Shown: one piece after another, positions 7,640 through 16,283 of the stretch
Position numbering within the stretch: the first letter of the stretch is position 1
Layout: each line of letters starts with the position of its first letter
NCBI RefSeq assembly: GCF_009193155.1
Contig: NZ_VUKD01000005.1
Location: 248,001 to 312,000 of the forward strand
DNA: 64,000 nt
Reading direction: 5' to 3'
DNA from: Georgenia subflava
GTDB lineage: Bacteria; Actinomycetota; Actinomycetes; Actinomycetales; Actinomycetaceae
Translations under genes and position numbers: made by a program
Notes under the pieces: generated by a model
What the model was told of the DNA's origin: nothing
Databases searched by the model: none
What the model saw: the letters and a program-made list of their open reading frames with translations, nothing else

Positions 7640-9007
7640 ATGACAGAGGTCGCTGACCCGGCGCCGCCCACCCGGCGCGCGCCGGACCGCGCCGGCCGCC
7701 GCGCGGACGTGCTGTGGTGCCTGCTGCTGGCGGTCCTCGGCATGGGCCTGGCGACGCTGGGGGTGGTGAACGGGCCCGGCCTGTCCGCCCTGGACGAGCA
7801 CACGCACCTGGACTACGCGTGGAAGGTCGCGCAGGGTGAGCTGCCCCGCGCCGGCTCGGAGCTGTCCGACCTCACCCTGGAGGAGTGGTCCTGCCGCGGG
7901 CAGGAGAACATCCCCGACGCGCTGCCGGAGTGCGCGCAGGCGGACGACGCCGACGCCGCCGACTACCCGGCGGAGGGCGAGAACTACAACTACTGGCACC
8001 CGCCGGGCTACTACGCGGTGACGGCGGTCCTCGCCGAGCTCGCCACCGCGCTCCCCCTCGGCCTGACCTTCACCACCGCCGCGCGGCTCACCGGTGGGCT
8101 GTGGCTCGTGGCGGCGCTGGTGGGGATGTACGCGGTGGTGCGGATGTGGCGGCTGCCGCGCTGGCTGTCCGCGGCGGCCGCGGCGACGATGCTCGGCGTC
8201 CCGTCGCTGGCCCATGCCTCCTCCACGGTGACGAACGACGCGCCGGCCGCCCTGATCGGCGTCGGGGCGCTGTGGCTCCTGACCCGTGTCTTCCTCCAGG
8301 GCCGCCTCGGGCTCGTCGCCCCCACGGTGGTGGCGCTGCTCGCGGCGTCGACGAAGCTCATGAGCACCGTGGCCGTGCTGACCGTGCTCGGCCTGGTGGC
8401 GCTGTCGGCGGTGGGTGCGTGGCGGCGCGGCGACCGGCGCGAGGTGCTGCGCCGCCTCGGGGTGGCGGTGGTGCCGGTCGTGGCGATCGGGGCGAGCGCC
8501 GTCGCCTGGTCGCTCTTCCAGGCCGGCCGTGCGGAGCCCGGCTGGAGCAGCCCGATCACCGGTGTGAACACCGTGCCGATCATCGGGGCGCCGTTCGACG
8601 AGTGGGCCCCGACGCTGGCCACCGTGTTCGGGCTGGTCGAGGACTACTTCCTCCAGGGCACGCTGACCAGCACGGCCGTCGTCGGCTGGATCGGCATCCT
8701 CGGGGTGCTGTTCACGGCCGCGCCGTTCATGGCGCTCGTGGCCTTCGACCGGCTGCGGCCCGAGCGCTGGGTCGGCTGGGCGGCGCTGGTCGGTGCGGCG
8801 GCCGTCCCGCTGCTCGTCCAGGGCAACGAGCTGCTCGGCGGCGGCTACTTCCCGCACGTCTCCAGCCGGTACGGCGTCACCCTGGTCCCCCTCACGATCG
8901 CCGCGCTCGTGCTGGTCGCCCACGAGAAGGGGTTCCGCGTGGCGGCGGCGGCCGTCGCCGTGGTCGGGTACCTCGCGATGGCGCTCAGCTTCGCGGGGAT
9001 CTTCTGA
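7640..9007 (+). CDS. GT-C-like polytopic membrane protein (DUF2142/ArnT-like)
   Basis: 455 residues from ATG 7640, which follows AGGAGAG (7631-7637). One N-terminal helix is followed by a first outer loop with an acidic-His motif (LSALDEHTHLDYAWKVAQGE). This resembles the D-E/H metal/catalytic loop of GT-C transferases such as DUF2142 proteins; a WHPPGYY motif comes next. About nine more hydrophobic helices follow. Such enzymes use polyprenyl-phosphate sugars outside the membrane (family knowledge); the assignment here is by motif only. It is divergent from the operon starting at 7396, and its last 23 bases overlap the 3' end of the convergent YfhO-like gene. Confidence 0.75.
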   Translation: MTEVADPAPPTRRAPDRAGRRADVLWCLLLAVLGMGLATLGVVNGPGLSALDEHTHLDYAWKVAQGELPRAGSELSDLTLEEWSCRGQENIPDALPECAQADDADAADYPAEGENYNYWHPPGYYAVTAVLAELATALPLGLTFTTAARLTGGLWLVAALVGMYAVVRMWRLPRWLSAAAAATMLGVPSLAHASSTVTNDAPAALIGVGALWLLTRVFLQGRLGLVAPTVVALLAASTKLMSTVAVLTVLGLVALSAVGAWRRGDRREVLRRLGVAVVPVVAIGASAVAWSLFQAGRAEPGWSSPITGVNTVPIIGAPFDEWAPTLATVFGLVEDYFLQGTLTSTAVVGWIGILGVLFTAAPFMALVAFDRLRPERWVGWAALVGAAAVPLLVQGNELLGGGYFPHVSSRYGVTLVPLTIAALVLVAHEKGFRVAAAAVAVVGYLAMALSFAGIF

Positions 9008-11789
9008 GCGGTCCGCGCTCCCGCCGGGCCAGGACCGCCCAGGTGCCGGCCAGGGCGAGCACGGTCGTCAGGGACACCCACGGGAGCACGCCCCAGCCGA
9101 CCGGCCGGTAGGCGAGCTCGACGACGTGCTCGCCGGCGGGCACCTCGACGCCGCGCATCGCGTGGTCGGCCCGCAGGAGCGGGACCGTCTCGCCGTCCAC
9201 GGTCGCCTCCCAGTCGTCGTGGAAGCCGTCGGCCACCACCAGGACGCCGGGGGCCTCCGCGTCCACTCGCACCCGCTGGAGGTCCCCGGTGTCCACCTCG
9301 ACGTCGACCTCTGCCGCGCCGGGTTCGAGCCGCACGCGGGCGTGGTCCTCCGGCGTCAGCAGGACGGTCGAGCCGTCCACCTCTCCCATGAGGTCCGCGC
9401 ACGAGGCCGCCGACGTGCAGGCCGCGGCATCGTCCGCCCACCGGAAGCGCGGCAGCGCGCCCGGGCGCTCGTAGACCTGCGCCTCGGCGGTCTCGACCAG
9501 GTCCAGCCCGTCGTCCTCGGCCGTCATCACCCCGACCCACGCCCCGTCCTGGCCGGTCGCCGGCAGCACGGAGACCGGCTCGCCGCCCTCGGCGCGCACC
9601 TCCACCGTGTACGGCCCCGCGTCGGCGAGGTGCTCGCCGGCGACCGGAACGGTGAAGGTTCCCTCGGCGCGGTCCCGCACGCGGCGGGCCCCGCTCGCGA
9701 GGACCTCGCCGTCCGCCCCGACGGCCTCGACGACCACGTGCGCGGGGTCGTCGGCCTCGCGGACGTCGCCGACCGGCCTCGCCAGCTCGACGACCGCGCC
9801 GCGCAGCGCCGTGCCGGCCGGCACCGCCCGGCTCCCGGGGGCCTGCTGCAGGACGACGTCGCGGGTGCGGTCCTGCCCGCCGTCGCCGTGGAACGAGCCC
9901 AGCGGGACCACGTCGGTGTCCGCGACCCCGTACCGCACGCCGAACCGGTCGAGCACCGGGCTGCTGAGCGGCCCCAGGCTGCTCAGCGTGTGGTAGGTGT
10001 CCGTGACGAACATGTCCGCGTCGGCCTGGAGCAGCAGGTCGCGCCACTCCGGCGGCACGAAGACGTGCCCGGACAGCGACCTGATGCCCGCCACCTTGTT
10101 GGCGCCGGTCCAGTACGCGCCCTGGACGCCGACGATCCGCTCGTGGCCCAGCCGGGCCTGCAGGTACGCGTCGGTGCTCGTGGGCCGGTACAGCTGGTCG
10201 GGGTCCGTGCGCGGCCAGAACGCGTGAGTGAAGGCCAGGCCCTCGACGAGCAGGACGAGCGGCAGCAGCGCGACGAGGGTGCGCCGGGCACCGAGACCGG
10301 CCAGGGCGGCCGCCCACACCGCAGCGACGAGGAGCCCGCACACCAGGCCGAGCAGCACCGAGCCCCGCACCTGCGCCCAGGCGGCCGCGTCCGGGGCGAC
10401 GAACCACACGGCCACCGCGGCCAGCACGAGCAGCACCGGCGCGGCGACGACGCCAGCCCACGCCACCCGGCGCGGCGCGCCCCGCTCACGGGCCGTGCGC
10501 CGCAGCGCCTCGAACCCGACGGCGGCCAGCATGGCCAGCAGCAGCGACCCGACCCCGCGCATCCGGTACAGGCTCGAGTTGTCCATCAGCGGCAGCAGGT
10601 GGAGCACGTAGCTGACCGGCCCGCCCAGGAAGGTCGCGGCGAGCACGACGCCGCTGCCGACGACGAGGAACGCCCGCACACCGCCGAGCCGGGGGCCGTG
10701 GCTGCTCACCAGCGCCGCGAGGCACAGCACGAGGGCCCCCGCACCGACGAACGAGACGCCCTCGATCGGGATCATGCTCCCCCAGCGCGCGTCGCCGGAC
10801 TGGCACGTGCCCAGGGCCTGCGGGTAGGCCATGGTGAGCGCCTCGCGCAGCCCCACCGTGTCGGCCCAGATGTCGTCGCGGTAGCTCAGGTCGGTGCCCC
10901 GCAGCTGGTCCAGCCACGGCAGCAGCTGGAAGGCCAGGAGCAGCACCGTCACCGCCCCGGCCCCGACGGCGAGCACCGGCGCGCGGCCCCACCGCCGCCA
11001 GCGGCCGGCCCGCCCGCCCGCGACGGCCCCGTCGGCCGGGCGCCGGTTGAGCACGACCAGGCGCACCACCGCGTAGGCCGCGGCGAAGTAGAGGGTGTGC
11101 ACCGCGATCGCCGGGAACCCGCCCAGGATCATGGCGGCGACGACGAGCGGCAGCGGGAGCGCGGAGCGGACGGTGCGGTCCTGGACGAGCCGCTCCACGG
11201 CCCAGAAGACCAGGGGGAAGAAGGCGGCGGTGCGGGTCTGCGGCCAGTTGGTCCACAGCACCATGAACGAGCCGGTGACGTAGAGCAGCCCGCCTACCAG
11301 CCCGGCCGGCGTGGACAGCCCGAGCCTTCGGGCCCACAGCACGGTGCCCGCGACGGCGACGCCGATCTCGAAGAGCTTGATCCACGCCGGGAACGCGACG
11401 TCGCCGAACGGCAGGGAGGCGATGAAGATCGGTGAGTTCACGCCGCCGGGCGGGGCGGACGCGAGCATCACGCCGGCGGCGGCGGTGTTGTCCCACAGGG
11501 CCGGCACGTCCCCGGCCGCGATCCGGTCGCGGTACACCAGCGCGGTCGGCAGCGCACCGTCCACGGTGTCCGAGACGCACGTGTTCGTCACGTGCTCGGC
11601 CGTGGAGGACTCCTCCCACGGCCCCTGGTAGTCGATCAGGTTCCCCGCGGCGAAGAGCCTGGCCCCGAGCAGCGACGGACCGAGCATGACCAGCACGAGG
11701 AGTACCGGGGCGAGCCAGGCCACGACCTGGCCGAGGGCCGGCCGGCGCCGGCCGACGGCGTGCCTGGCCCGGGCGGGGGGCCGGCTCAT
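8985..11789 (-). CDS. YfhO-like large membrane glycosyltransferase-like protein
   Basis: 934 residues. The N-terminal ~500 residues hold about 12 membrane helices. The first outer loop contains IDYQGPWEESS and later NSPIFIASLP, as in YfhO-type (PF09586) GT-C-like proteins that help decorate wall polymers. A large extracytoplasmic beta-rich domain (about 540-900) follows, with a closing helix and a short basic tail (RREPLRR-type). The start ATG 11789-11787 overlaps the upstream GT stop by ATGA. The far N-terminal cytoplasmic stretch is Arg-rich. Its 3' end overlaps the convergent gene by 23 bases. The substrate is unknown. Confidence 0.82.
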   Translation of the reverse strand: MSRPPARARHAVGRRRPALGQVVAWLAPVLLVLVMLGPSLLGARLFAAGNLIDYQGPWEESSTAEHVTNTCVSDTVDGALPTALVYRDRIAAGDVPALWDNTAAAGVMLASAPPGGVNSPIFIASLPFGDVAFPAWIKLFEIGVAVAGTVLWARRLGLSTPAGLVGGLLYVTGSFMVLWTNWPQTRTAAFFPLVFWAVERLVQDRTVRSALPLPLVVAAMILGGFPAIAVHTLYFAAAYAVVRLVVLNRRPADGAVAGGRAGRWRRWGRAPVLAVGAGAVTVLLLAFQLLPWLDQLRGTDLSYRDDIWADTVGLREALTMAYPQALGTCQSGDARWGSMIPIEGVSFVGAGALVLCLAALVSSHGPRLGGVRAFLVVGSGVVLAATFLGGPVSYVLHLLPLMDNSSLYRMRGVGSLLLAMLAAVGFEALRRTARERGAPRRVAWAGVVAAPVLLVLAAVAVWFVAPDAAAWAQVRGSVLLGLVCGLLVAAVWAAALAGLGARRTLVALLPLVLLVEGLAFTHAFWPRTDPDQLYRPTSTDAYLQARLGHERIVGVQGAYWTGANKVAGIRSLSGHVFVPPEWRDLLLQADADMFVTDTYHTLSSLGPLSSPVLDRFGVRYGVADTDVVPLGSFHGDGGQDRTRDVVLQQAPGSRAVPAGTALRGAVVELARPVGDVREADDPAHVVVEAVGADGEVLASGARRVRDRAEGTFTVPVAGEHLADAGPYTVEVRAEGGEPVSVLPATGQDGAWVGVMTAEDDGLDLVETAEAQVYERPGALPRFRWADDAAACTSAASCADLMGEVDGSTVLLTPEDHARVRLEPGAAEVDVEVDTGDLQRVRVDAEAPGVLVVADGFHDDWEATVDGETVPLLRADHAMRGVEVPAGEHVVELAYRPVGWGVLPWVSLTTVLALAGTWAVLARRERGPLRRSPRS

Positions 11790-14353
11790 CGGGCGGACCG
11801 CTCCCCCGCCTTGCGGACCAGCCGTGCCGCCACGCCGCGGGCGCCGTCGGACCGGAAGACCCGGCGGGCGGCCGCGAGCTTGGTGCCGATGCGCCCGTGC
11901 CGCAGCGCCGCCGGCAGCTGCCGGGCGCCGGGCGCCGGCACCGCGTAGTCCTCGACGTACGCCTCGGCGCCCGAGAGGGGCTCGTCGTCGAGCACGGGCG
12001 ACCAGTCCGTGGGGCGGCGCGGCCCGTGGGACCTGACGTGCGCGGCGGCGGCGAGCAGGTTGTCCAGGTAGACCCGGCCCTGGAGGTGCGGCGACCAGCG
12101 CAGGAGGGCCTCCCGGCGCGCCTGCGAGCCGACCCGGCGGCGCAGGGCCGCGTCCTCGATCAGCGCGGTGACGGCCGCCGACCACTCCTGGGGCGTCGTG
12201 GCGAGGAACCCGGTGCGTCCCTCGTCGACCGCCTCGCGGAAGGGCTGGGTCGAGGAGGCGACCACCGGTGTCTCGACCAGGGCGGCCTCCAGCCACTTGA
12301 TGGCGGACTTGGCCTCGTTGAACTGGCTGGCCTCCGTCAGCGGGGCGAGGCAGACGTCGACGTCCCGGAGCGTGCCCGGGAGCTCGTACCACGGCACGAA
12401 GGGCAGGCGGCGGACCCGGTGCGCGAGCCCGTCGAGCGCCGGGGTGGTGCGCAGGTGGCCACCGAGCCAGAGCTCGACGTCGGGATGCGTGTGCATGATC
12501 TCGACGACGGCCGGCTCGACGTAGGCCCAGTCGGCGTCGTGCGTCGTCGTGCCGGAGAAGTAGCCGATCCGCAGCGGCCCGTCCGCGCGGGGCCGCACGA
12601 GCGCCCGGTCGCTCGCCCGCGCCAGGAGCGTGCCGACGCCGTTGGCGAAGCGCCGGGCGGGCAGCCCGGTGACCGCGGCCGCGTGGCGGCACAGCTCCTC
12701 GGTGCTGCCGATGTACATGTCGGCCATCTCCATGGTGGTGCGGTACCTCGCGATGCCGCGCCACCACAGCGCCACCTCCTCCTCCGAGAGGGCGGCGAGC
12801 CCGTGGACCTGGTCCTTGAGGTCAGGGTCGAAGATGAGGTCGTCGACGTCGAAGAGGACCGGCACGGGGCGCGTGCGCGCCCGCACGGCGTCGACGAGGT
12901 CGCGGACCTGGACGGTGGCCGGGACCCGGTACAGCACGACGGCGTCGACCTCGCGCACCAGCCGGGGCAGGTCCGGGCTGCGGTAGTGCCGTACGACGGT
13001 CTCGACGCCGACGAGGCCCAGCGCCTCCGCGGGCAGGTGCGCCCGGTACCGCAGCGGGGCGCCCTGAATGCCGACGACGAACAGCACCCGCCGCATGAGC
13101 TGCTCCTCGGCGCCGCGCACCAGGGAGCCGTCGTCCTCCGGCCGGTCGGCCGCGCGAAGGTCGCCGTAGCGCTCGACGAGGCCGCGCACCTGGTCGTCGA
13201 AGGAGCGGATCGGCGAGGCCGAGCCCTGCCCGAGGAGGCCGCGGGCCAGGTCCGGGTCCTCGATGAGGGAGCGCAGCGCCGCCGTGAGGGAGGCGGCGTC
13301 GGACGCCGGCACCACCAGGCCGTTCTCGCCGTGGGCGACCGCCTCCTCCGGGCCGAGGGTGTCGGTGCAGACGACGGCCAGCCCGGCGGCGAGCGCCTCG
13401 CGGGTGAGGATCGAGTGGGACTCGCGCACGACGGAGGGCAGCACGAGGACGTCGTGCTCGGCCAGCACCCGCGTGAGGTCCTGGGGCGGGAACGCCGGCC
13501 TGGGGCGGGCGGCGCGGGGCAGGTCGTCGCGGGCCCTGCCCTCGGCGCCGTACAGGTCGACGGACCAGCCGGGCAGGTCCGGCAGGGCGGCCAGCGCGTC
13601 CTGGAGGACGTCGAAGCCCTTCATGGGGTCCGGCCCGCCGGCGTACATGAACCGCAGGAGCGCGCGGCCGTCCGCCGTGCGGGCCGCGGCCACCTGCCGG
13701 GCGTCGGCGAGGGTGTCCGCGGGCAGCCCGTTCTCGTCCACCTCCACCTTCTCCGGCGGCACGCCGTTGGCGACGAGCACCCGCGCGGCGCTCGCCGACG
13801 GCGCAAGCACGAGGTCTGCGTCCGCAAGGAAGGGGGCGATGCGGGCGTTGCGCTCCTCCAGCCAGGAATGGTCCACCTGGCAGGGGCACTCCCCACAGCT
13901 GACGACGACCGAGCACGGACGCAGCTGCGTCGAGGAGAGGAACTGCCGCGCGCAGAACCACCAGAAGTCGTGCATCGTCACCACGACGCGTGCCCCCGAC
14001 TCCTTGGCCGCACGCACCAGCGAGGCGCCGAGCGTCTGCAGCGAGTGGATGTGGACGACGTCCGGGCGGGCCTCGGCGAGCCACTGCCGGAAGTCGGCCT
14101 CGACGTCGGGGTTGAGGGTGTTCCTCGGGTCGTCCCACGCGGTCCAGGGGGTGATCACGACCCACCGCACGGTGACGTCGCCGTCGGCGTCGGTCCATGT
14201 CTCGAGCGGCGTCCGTGCCTCGTCGAGGTAGCCGGCGTAGACCAGGCTCTCGTGGCCGGCCGCCGCGACGGCCTGCGCGATCCGCTGCGGGACGAGCGTG
14301 CCGCCGCTGACGAAGTTCGGGGGGAAGTGTGCCGAGACCTGGGCGACGCGCAT
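11786..14353 (-). CDS. Bifunctional double GT4 glycosyltransferase
   Basis: 855 residues holding two GT-B enzymes in tandem. Unit 1 (1-420) has MRVAQVSAHFPPNFVSGGT, a VVHIHSLQTLG strand and LPSVVRESHSILTREALAAG. Unit 2 (about 430-750) starts RRVLFVVGIQGAPLRYR and has GYFSGTTTHDADW plus FNEAKSAIKWLEAAL. A Cys cluster (CGECPC, near 150) lies in unit 1. The start ATG 14353 is preceded exactly six bases upstream by TAGCAT, suggesting a leaderless mRNA. It is coupled to the YfhO-like gene downstream. Two successive sugar transfers are likely (inference). Confidence 0.85.
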   Translation of the reverse strand: MRVAQVSAHFPPNFVSGGTLVPQRIAQAVAAAGHESLVYAGYLDEARTPLETWTDADGDVTVRWVVITPWTAWDDPRNTLNPDVEADFRQWLAEARPDVVHIHSLQTLGASLVRAAKESGARVVVTMHDFWWFCARQFLSSTQLRPCSVVVSCGECPCQVDHSWLEERNARIAPFLADADLVLAPSASAARVLVANGVPPEKVEVDENGLPADTLADARQVAAARTADGRALLRFMYAGGPDPMKGFDVLQDALAALPDLPGWSVDLYGAEGRARDDLPRAARPRPAFPPQDLTRVLAEHDVLVLPSVVRESHSILTREALAAGLAVVCTDTLGPEEAVAHGENGLVVPASDAASLTAALRSLIEDPDLARGLLGQGSASPIRSFDDQVRGLVERYGDLRAADRPEDDGSLVRGAEEQLMRRVLFVVGIQGAPLRYRAHLPAEALGLVGVETVVRHYRSPDLPRLVREVDAVVLYRVPATVQVRDLVDAVRARTRPVPVLFDVDDLIFDPDLKDQVHGLAALSEEEVALWWRGIARYRTTMEMADMYIGSTEELCRHAAAVTGLPARRFANGVGTLLARASDRALVRPRADGPLRIGYFSGTTTHDADWAYVEPAVVEIMHTHPDVELWLGGHLRTTPALDGLAHRVRRLPFVPWYELPGTLRDVDVCLAPLTEASQFNEAKSAIKWLEAALVETPVVASSTQPFREAVDEGRTGFLATTPQEWSAAVTALIEDAALRRRVGSQARREALLRWSPHLQGRVYLDNLLAAAAHVRSHGPRRPTDWSPVLDDEPLSGAEAYVEDYAVPAPGARQLPAALRHGRIGTKLAAARRVFRSDGARGVAARLVRKAGERSAR

Positions 14354-14359
14354 CCCAGC

Positions 14360-14365
14360 ATGCTA
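14360..14365 (-). promoter_or_regulatory. -10 box for a leaderless start at 14353
   Basis: TAGCAT followed by six bases and then ATG on the minus strand; there is no ribosome site. It faces away from the box at 14401-14406. Confidence 0.55.
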
Positions 14366-14400
14366 GTTGGCCGCCGAGGACCGCCGCGTCCGGTGTCCCC

Positions 14401-14406
14401 TACGGT
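14401..14406 (+). promoter_or_regulatory. -10 box for a leaderless start at 14413
   Basis: TACGGT, six bases (ATGGCC), then ATG. The spacing favours the second ATG (14413) over the first (14407), which would directly abut the box. Confidence 0.55.
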
Positions 14407-14412
14407 ATGGCC

Positions 14413-14775
14413 ATGACTCCTGACCCGACGACGGTCTCCGACTTCGACGCCTACTGGCGCGCGCTGGCCACCGAGGACCGCCGTGCGCACGCGGCGGAGT
14501 CCGACCGTGCGCTGCTGCTGGAGGTCGAGGGGCTGCGGGCCCGCTGCGCGGACCTGGCGGCGGCCCTGACGCAGGCCCGGGCGGCGATCGACGTCCGCCA
14601 AGACCTGCTGACCGCGCAGTCGGCGGCGCTCGAGGAACGTGACCAGGCTCTCGCCGAGGCCCAGGCGGACTACCTGCGCGTCGTCCGGTCGAAGCGGTGG
14701 CGCGCGTTCGACCTGCTCGGGCGCGCCGGACGCCGCGGCCGCTCCGCCGTCCCCGGGCTCCGTAGGCCCGCATGA
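14413..14775 (+). CDS. Small coiled-coil protein paired with a GT2
   Basis: 120 residues from ATG 14413 (an ATG at 14407 is also in frame). The middle (about 20-90) is rich in Leu/Ala/Glu/Arg heptads such as LLLEVEGLRARCADLAAAL, typical of a coiled coil. The tail contains RSKRWRAFDLLGRAGRRGR, a basic motif resembling the linker ends of large GT2 proteins. The stop overlaps the ATG of the next gene (ATGA), so the two are made together. It may be a scaffold or chain-length ruler for the glycosyltransferase (inference). No family recognised. Confidence 0.7.
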   Translation: MTPDPTTVSDFDAYWRALATEDRRAHAAESDRALLLEVEGLRARCADLAAALTQARAAIDVRQDLLTAQSAALEERDQALAEAQADYLRVVRSKRWRAFDLLGRAGRRGRSAVPGLRRPA

Positions 14776-16253
14776 CGGTCCTCCTGACGCTCGTCGTGGC
14801 CAGGTCCGTGCAGGCGGTGGACGACGACGCCGCCGGGGCCACCGAGGAGTCCTTCCGCGCGCAGGGCGAGGGTCCCTGGGAGCTGCTCACCACCACCGGC
14901 GCGGGGCCGGTCTCGGACCGGCTCAATGCCGCCCTGCGCCGCGCGCGGGGCCGGTTCGCGGCGGTCGTCGAGGCCGGCGACCGGCTCGAGCCCGGTGCCC
15001 TCGCCGCGGTCCGGGGGGTGCTCGACGACCTGGCCGGGCGCGGCGCGGAGCCGGACGTGCTCTACACCGACGAGCAGTGGCCGGCCGACGGCGCCGCCGG
15101 GATCTTCGCCAAGCCCCGCTGGGTGCCGCGCTACCTCGAGGGCTACCCGTACCTGGGACGGATGTGCTTCGTCCGGCCCGAGCTGGTCGAGCGGGCCGGC
15201 GGGTTCCGGGAGGACTTCGCCCCGGCCCGGGAGTGGGACCTCGCGCTGCGGGTCACCGAGCTCGACGTGGCGGTCGCCCACGTGCCGGTCCTCGGCGTGG
15301 CACGCACCCATGCGCCGGCCGCCGACCCGGTCGCGGCGGAGGCCGGTCGGCGTGCGGTCGCCGCCCGGTACGAGCGCCTCGGCATCCCGGCGGTCGTCGA
15401 GCTCACCGGCGACGACGACGGGCAGGCCCCCGGCTTCGTCCGCGTCTGGCGCCAGGTCGAGGACCCTCCGCTGGTCTCGGTGGTCGTCCCCACCGCGGGC
15501 GGCAGCCGTGCGGTGCGCGGCACGGAGACGGTGCTGGTGACCAACGCGCTGCGCTCGCTGGCCGCACGGACGACGTACCCCGCCTGGGAGGTGGTGCTCG
15601 TGCCGAGCGAGCACACCGCGGCCGAGGTCCTGGCGGAGTGCGCGGAGATCCTCGGAGACCGCCTCCGGCTCGCGCCCGTGGCCGGCCCGTTCAACTTCTC
15701 CCGCTCGGTCAACACCGGCGTCGGGGCCGCCCGCGGCGAGCTGGTCCTCCTGCTGAACGACGACACCGAGGTGATCGAGCCCCGGTGGCTCGAGCGCATG
15801 GTCGCCGTCGCCTCGGAGGACGGCGTCGGCGTCGTGGGCGCGAAGCTGCTCTTCGACGACGAGCGGATCCAGCACACCGGGATCACCTTCGACCACGACG
15901 GCGAGGCGACCCACGTGCACATCTTCGAGGAGGACGGGCCCGGCCACTTCGGCTCCACCGTCGTCGACCTGGACTTCCTCGCGATCACCGGGGCGTGCCT
16001 GCTCGTGCCGCGGGCGGTCTTCACCGAGGTCGGCGGCTTCACCGAGTCACTCCCGCTGAACTACAACGACGTCGACTTCTGCCTCAAGGTCGGCGCGACG
16101 GGGCGGACGGTGGTGTGCACCCCGTTCGCGCGGCTGCACCACTTCGAGTCCAGCAGCCGGGTGGCGCGGATCGAGGACGACGAGCGGGCGGCGCTGGCGT
16201 GGTGGGACCACCGCAAGCACCTGGACCCGTACGTCAACGTCCGCGGCGTCTGA
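14772..16253 (+). CDS. Glycosyltransferase family 2, two-domain
   Basis: 493 residues. The N-terminal part (1-215) looks like a degraded GT2 domain: it keeps DVLYTDEQWP and a REEFAP-type acceptor loop but lacks the usual first beta strand. The C-terminal part (about 230-480) is a full GT2 with LVSVVVPTAGG, the N-D-D-T-E metal site (LLLNDDTEVIEPRW), GAKLLFDDERIQHTG and an NYNDVDFCLK acceptor motif. This is typical of rhamnosyl/O-antigen extension enzymes. It starts inside the previous stop (ATGA). A hairpin terminator follows at 16255. Confidence 0.87.
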   Translation: MTVLLTLVVARSVQAVDDDAAGATEESFRAQGEGPWELLTTTGAGPVSDRLNAALRRARGRFAAVVEAGDRLEPGALAAVRGVLDDLAGRGAEPDVLYTDEQWPADGAAGIFAKPRWVPRYLEGYPYLGRMCFVRPELVERAGGFREDFAPAREWDLALRVTELDVAVAHVPVLGVARTHAPAADPVAAEAGRRAVAARYERLGIPAVVELTGDDDGQAPGFVRVWRQVEDPPLVSVVVPTAGGSRAVRGTETVLVTNALRSLAARTTYPAWEVVLVPSEHTAAEVLAECAEILGDRLRLAPVAGPFNFSRSVNTGVGAARGELVLLLNDDTEVIEPRWLERMVAVASEDGVGVVGAKLLFDDERIQHTGITFDHDGEATHVHIFEEDGPGHFGSTVVDLDFLAITGACLLVPRAVFTEVGGFTESLPLNYNDVDFCLKVGATGRTVVCTPFARLHHFESSSRVARIEDDERAALAWWDHRKHLDPYVNVRGV

Positions 16254-16254
16254 T

Positions 16255-16278
16255 CCCGCCGCCGGCTCCCTCGGCGGG
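16255..16278. terminator. Bidirectional hairpin between convergent genes
   Basis: CCCGCCG (16255-16261), a 10-base loop and CGGCGGG (16272-16278) lie in the 30-base gap between the GT2 stop and the repeat-protein stop. There is no T run, which is common in high-GC hosts. Confidence 0.5.
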
Positions 16279-16283
16279 GACGG

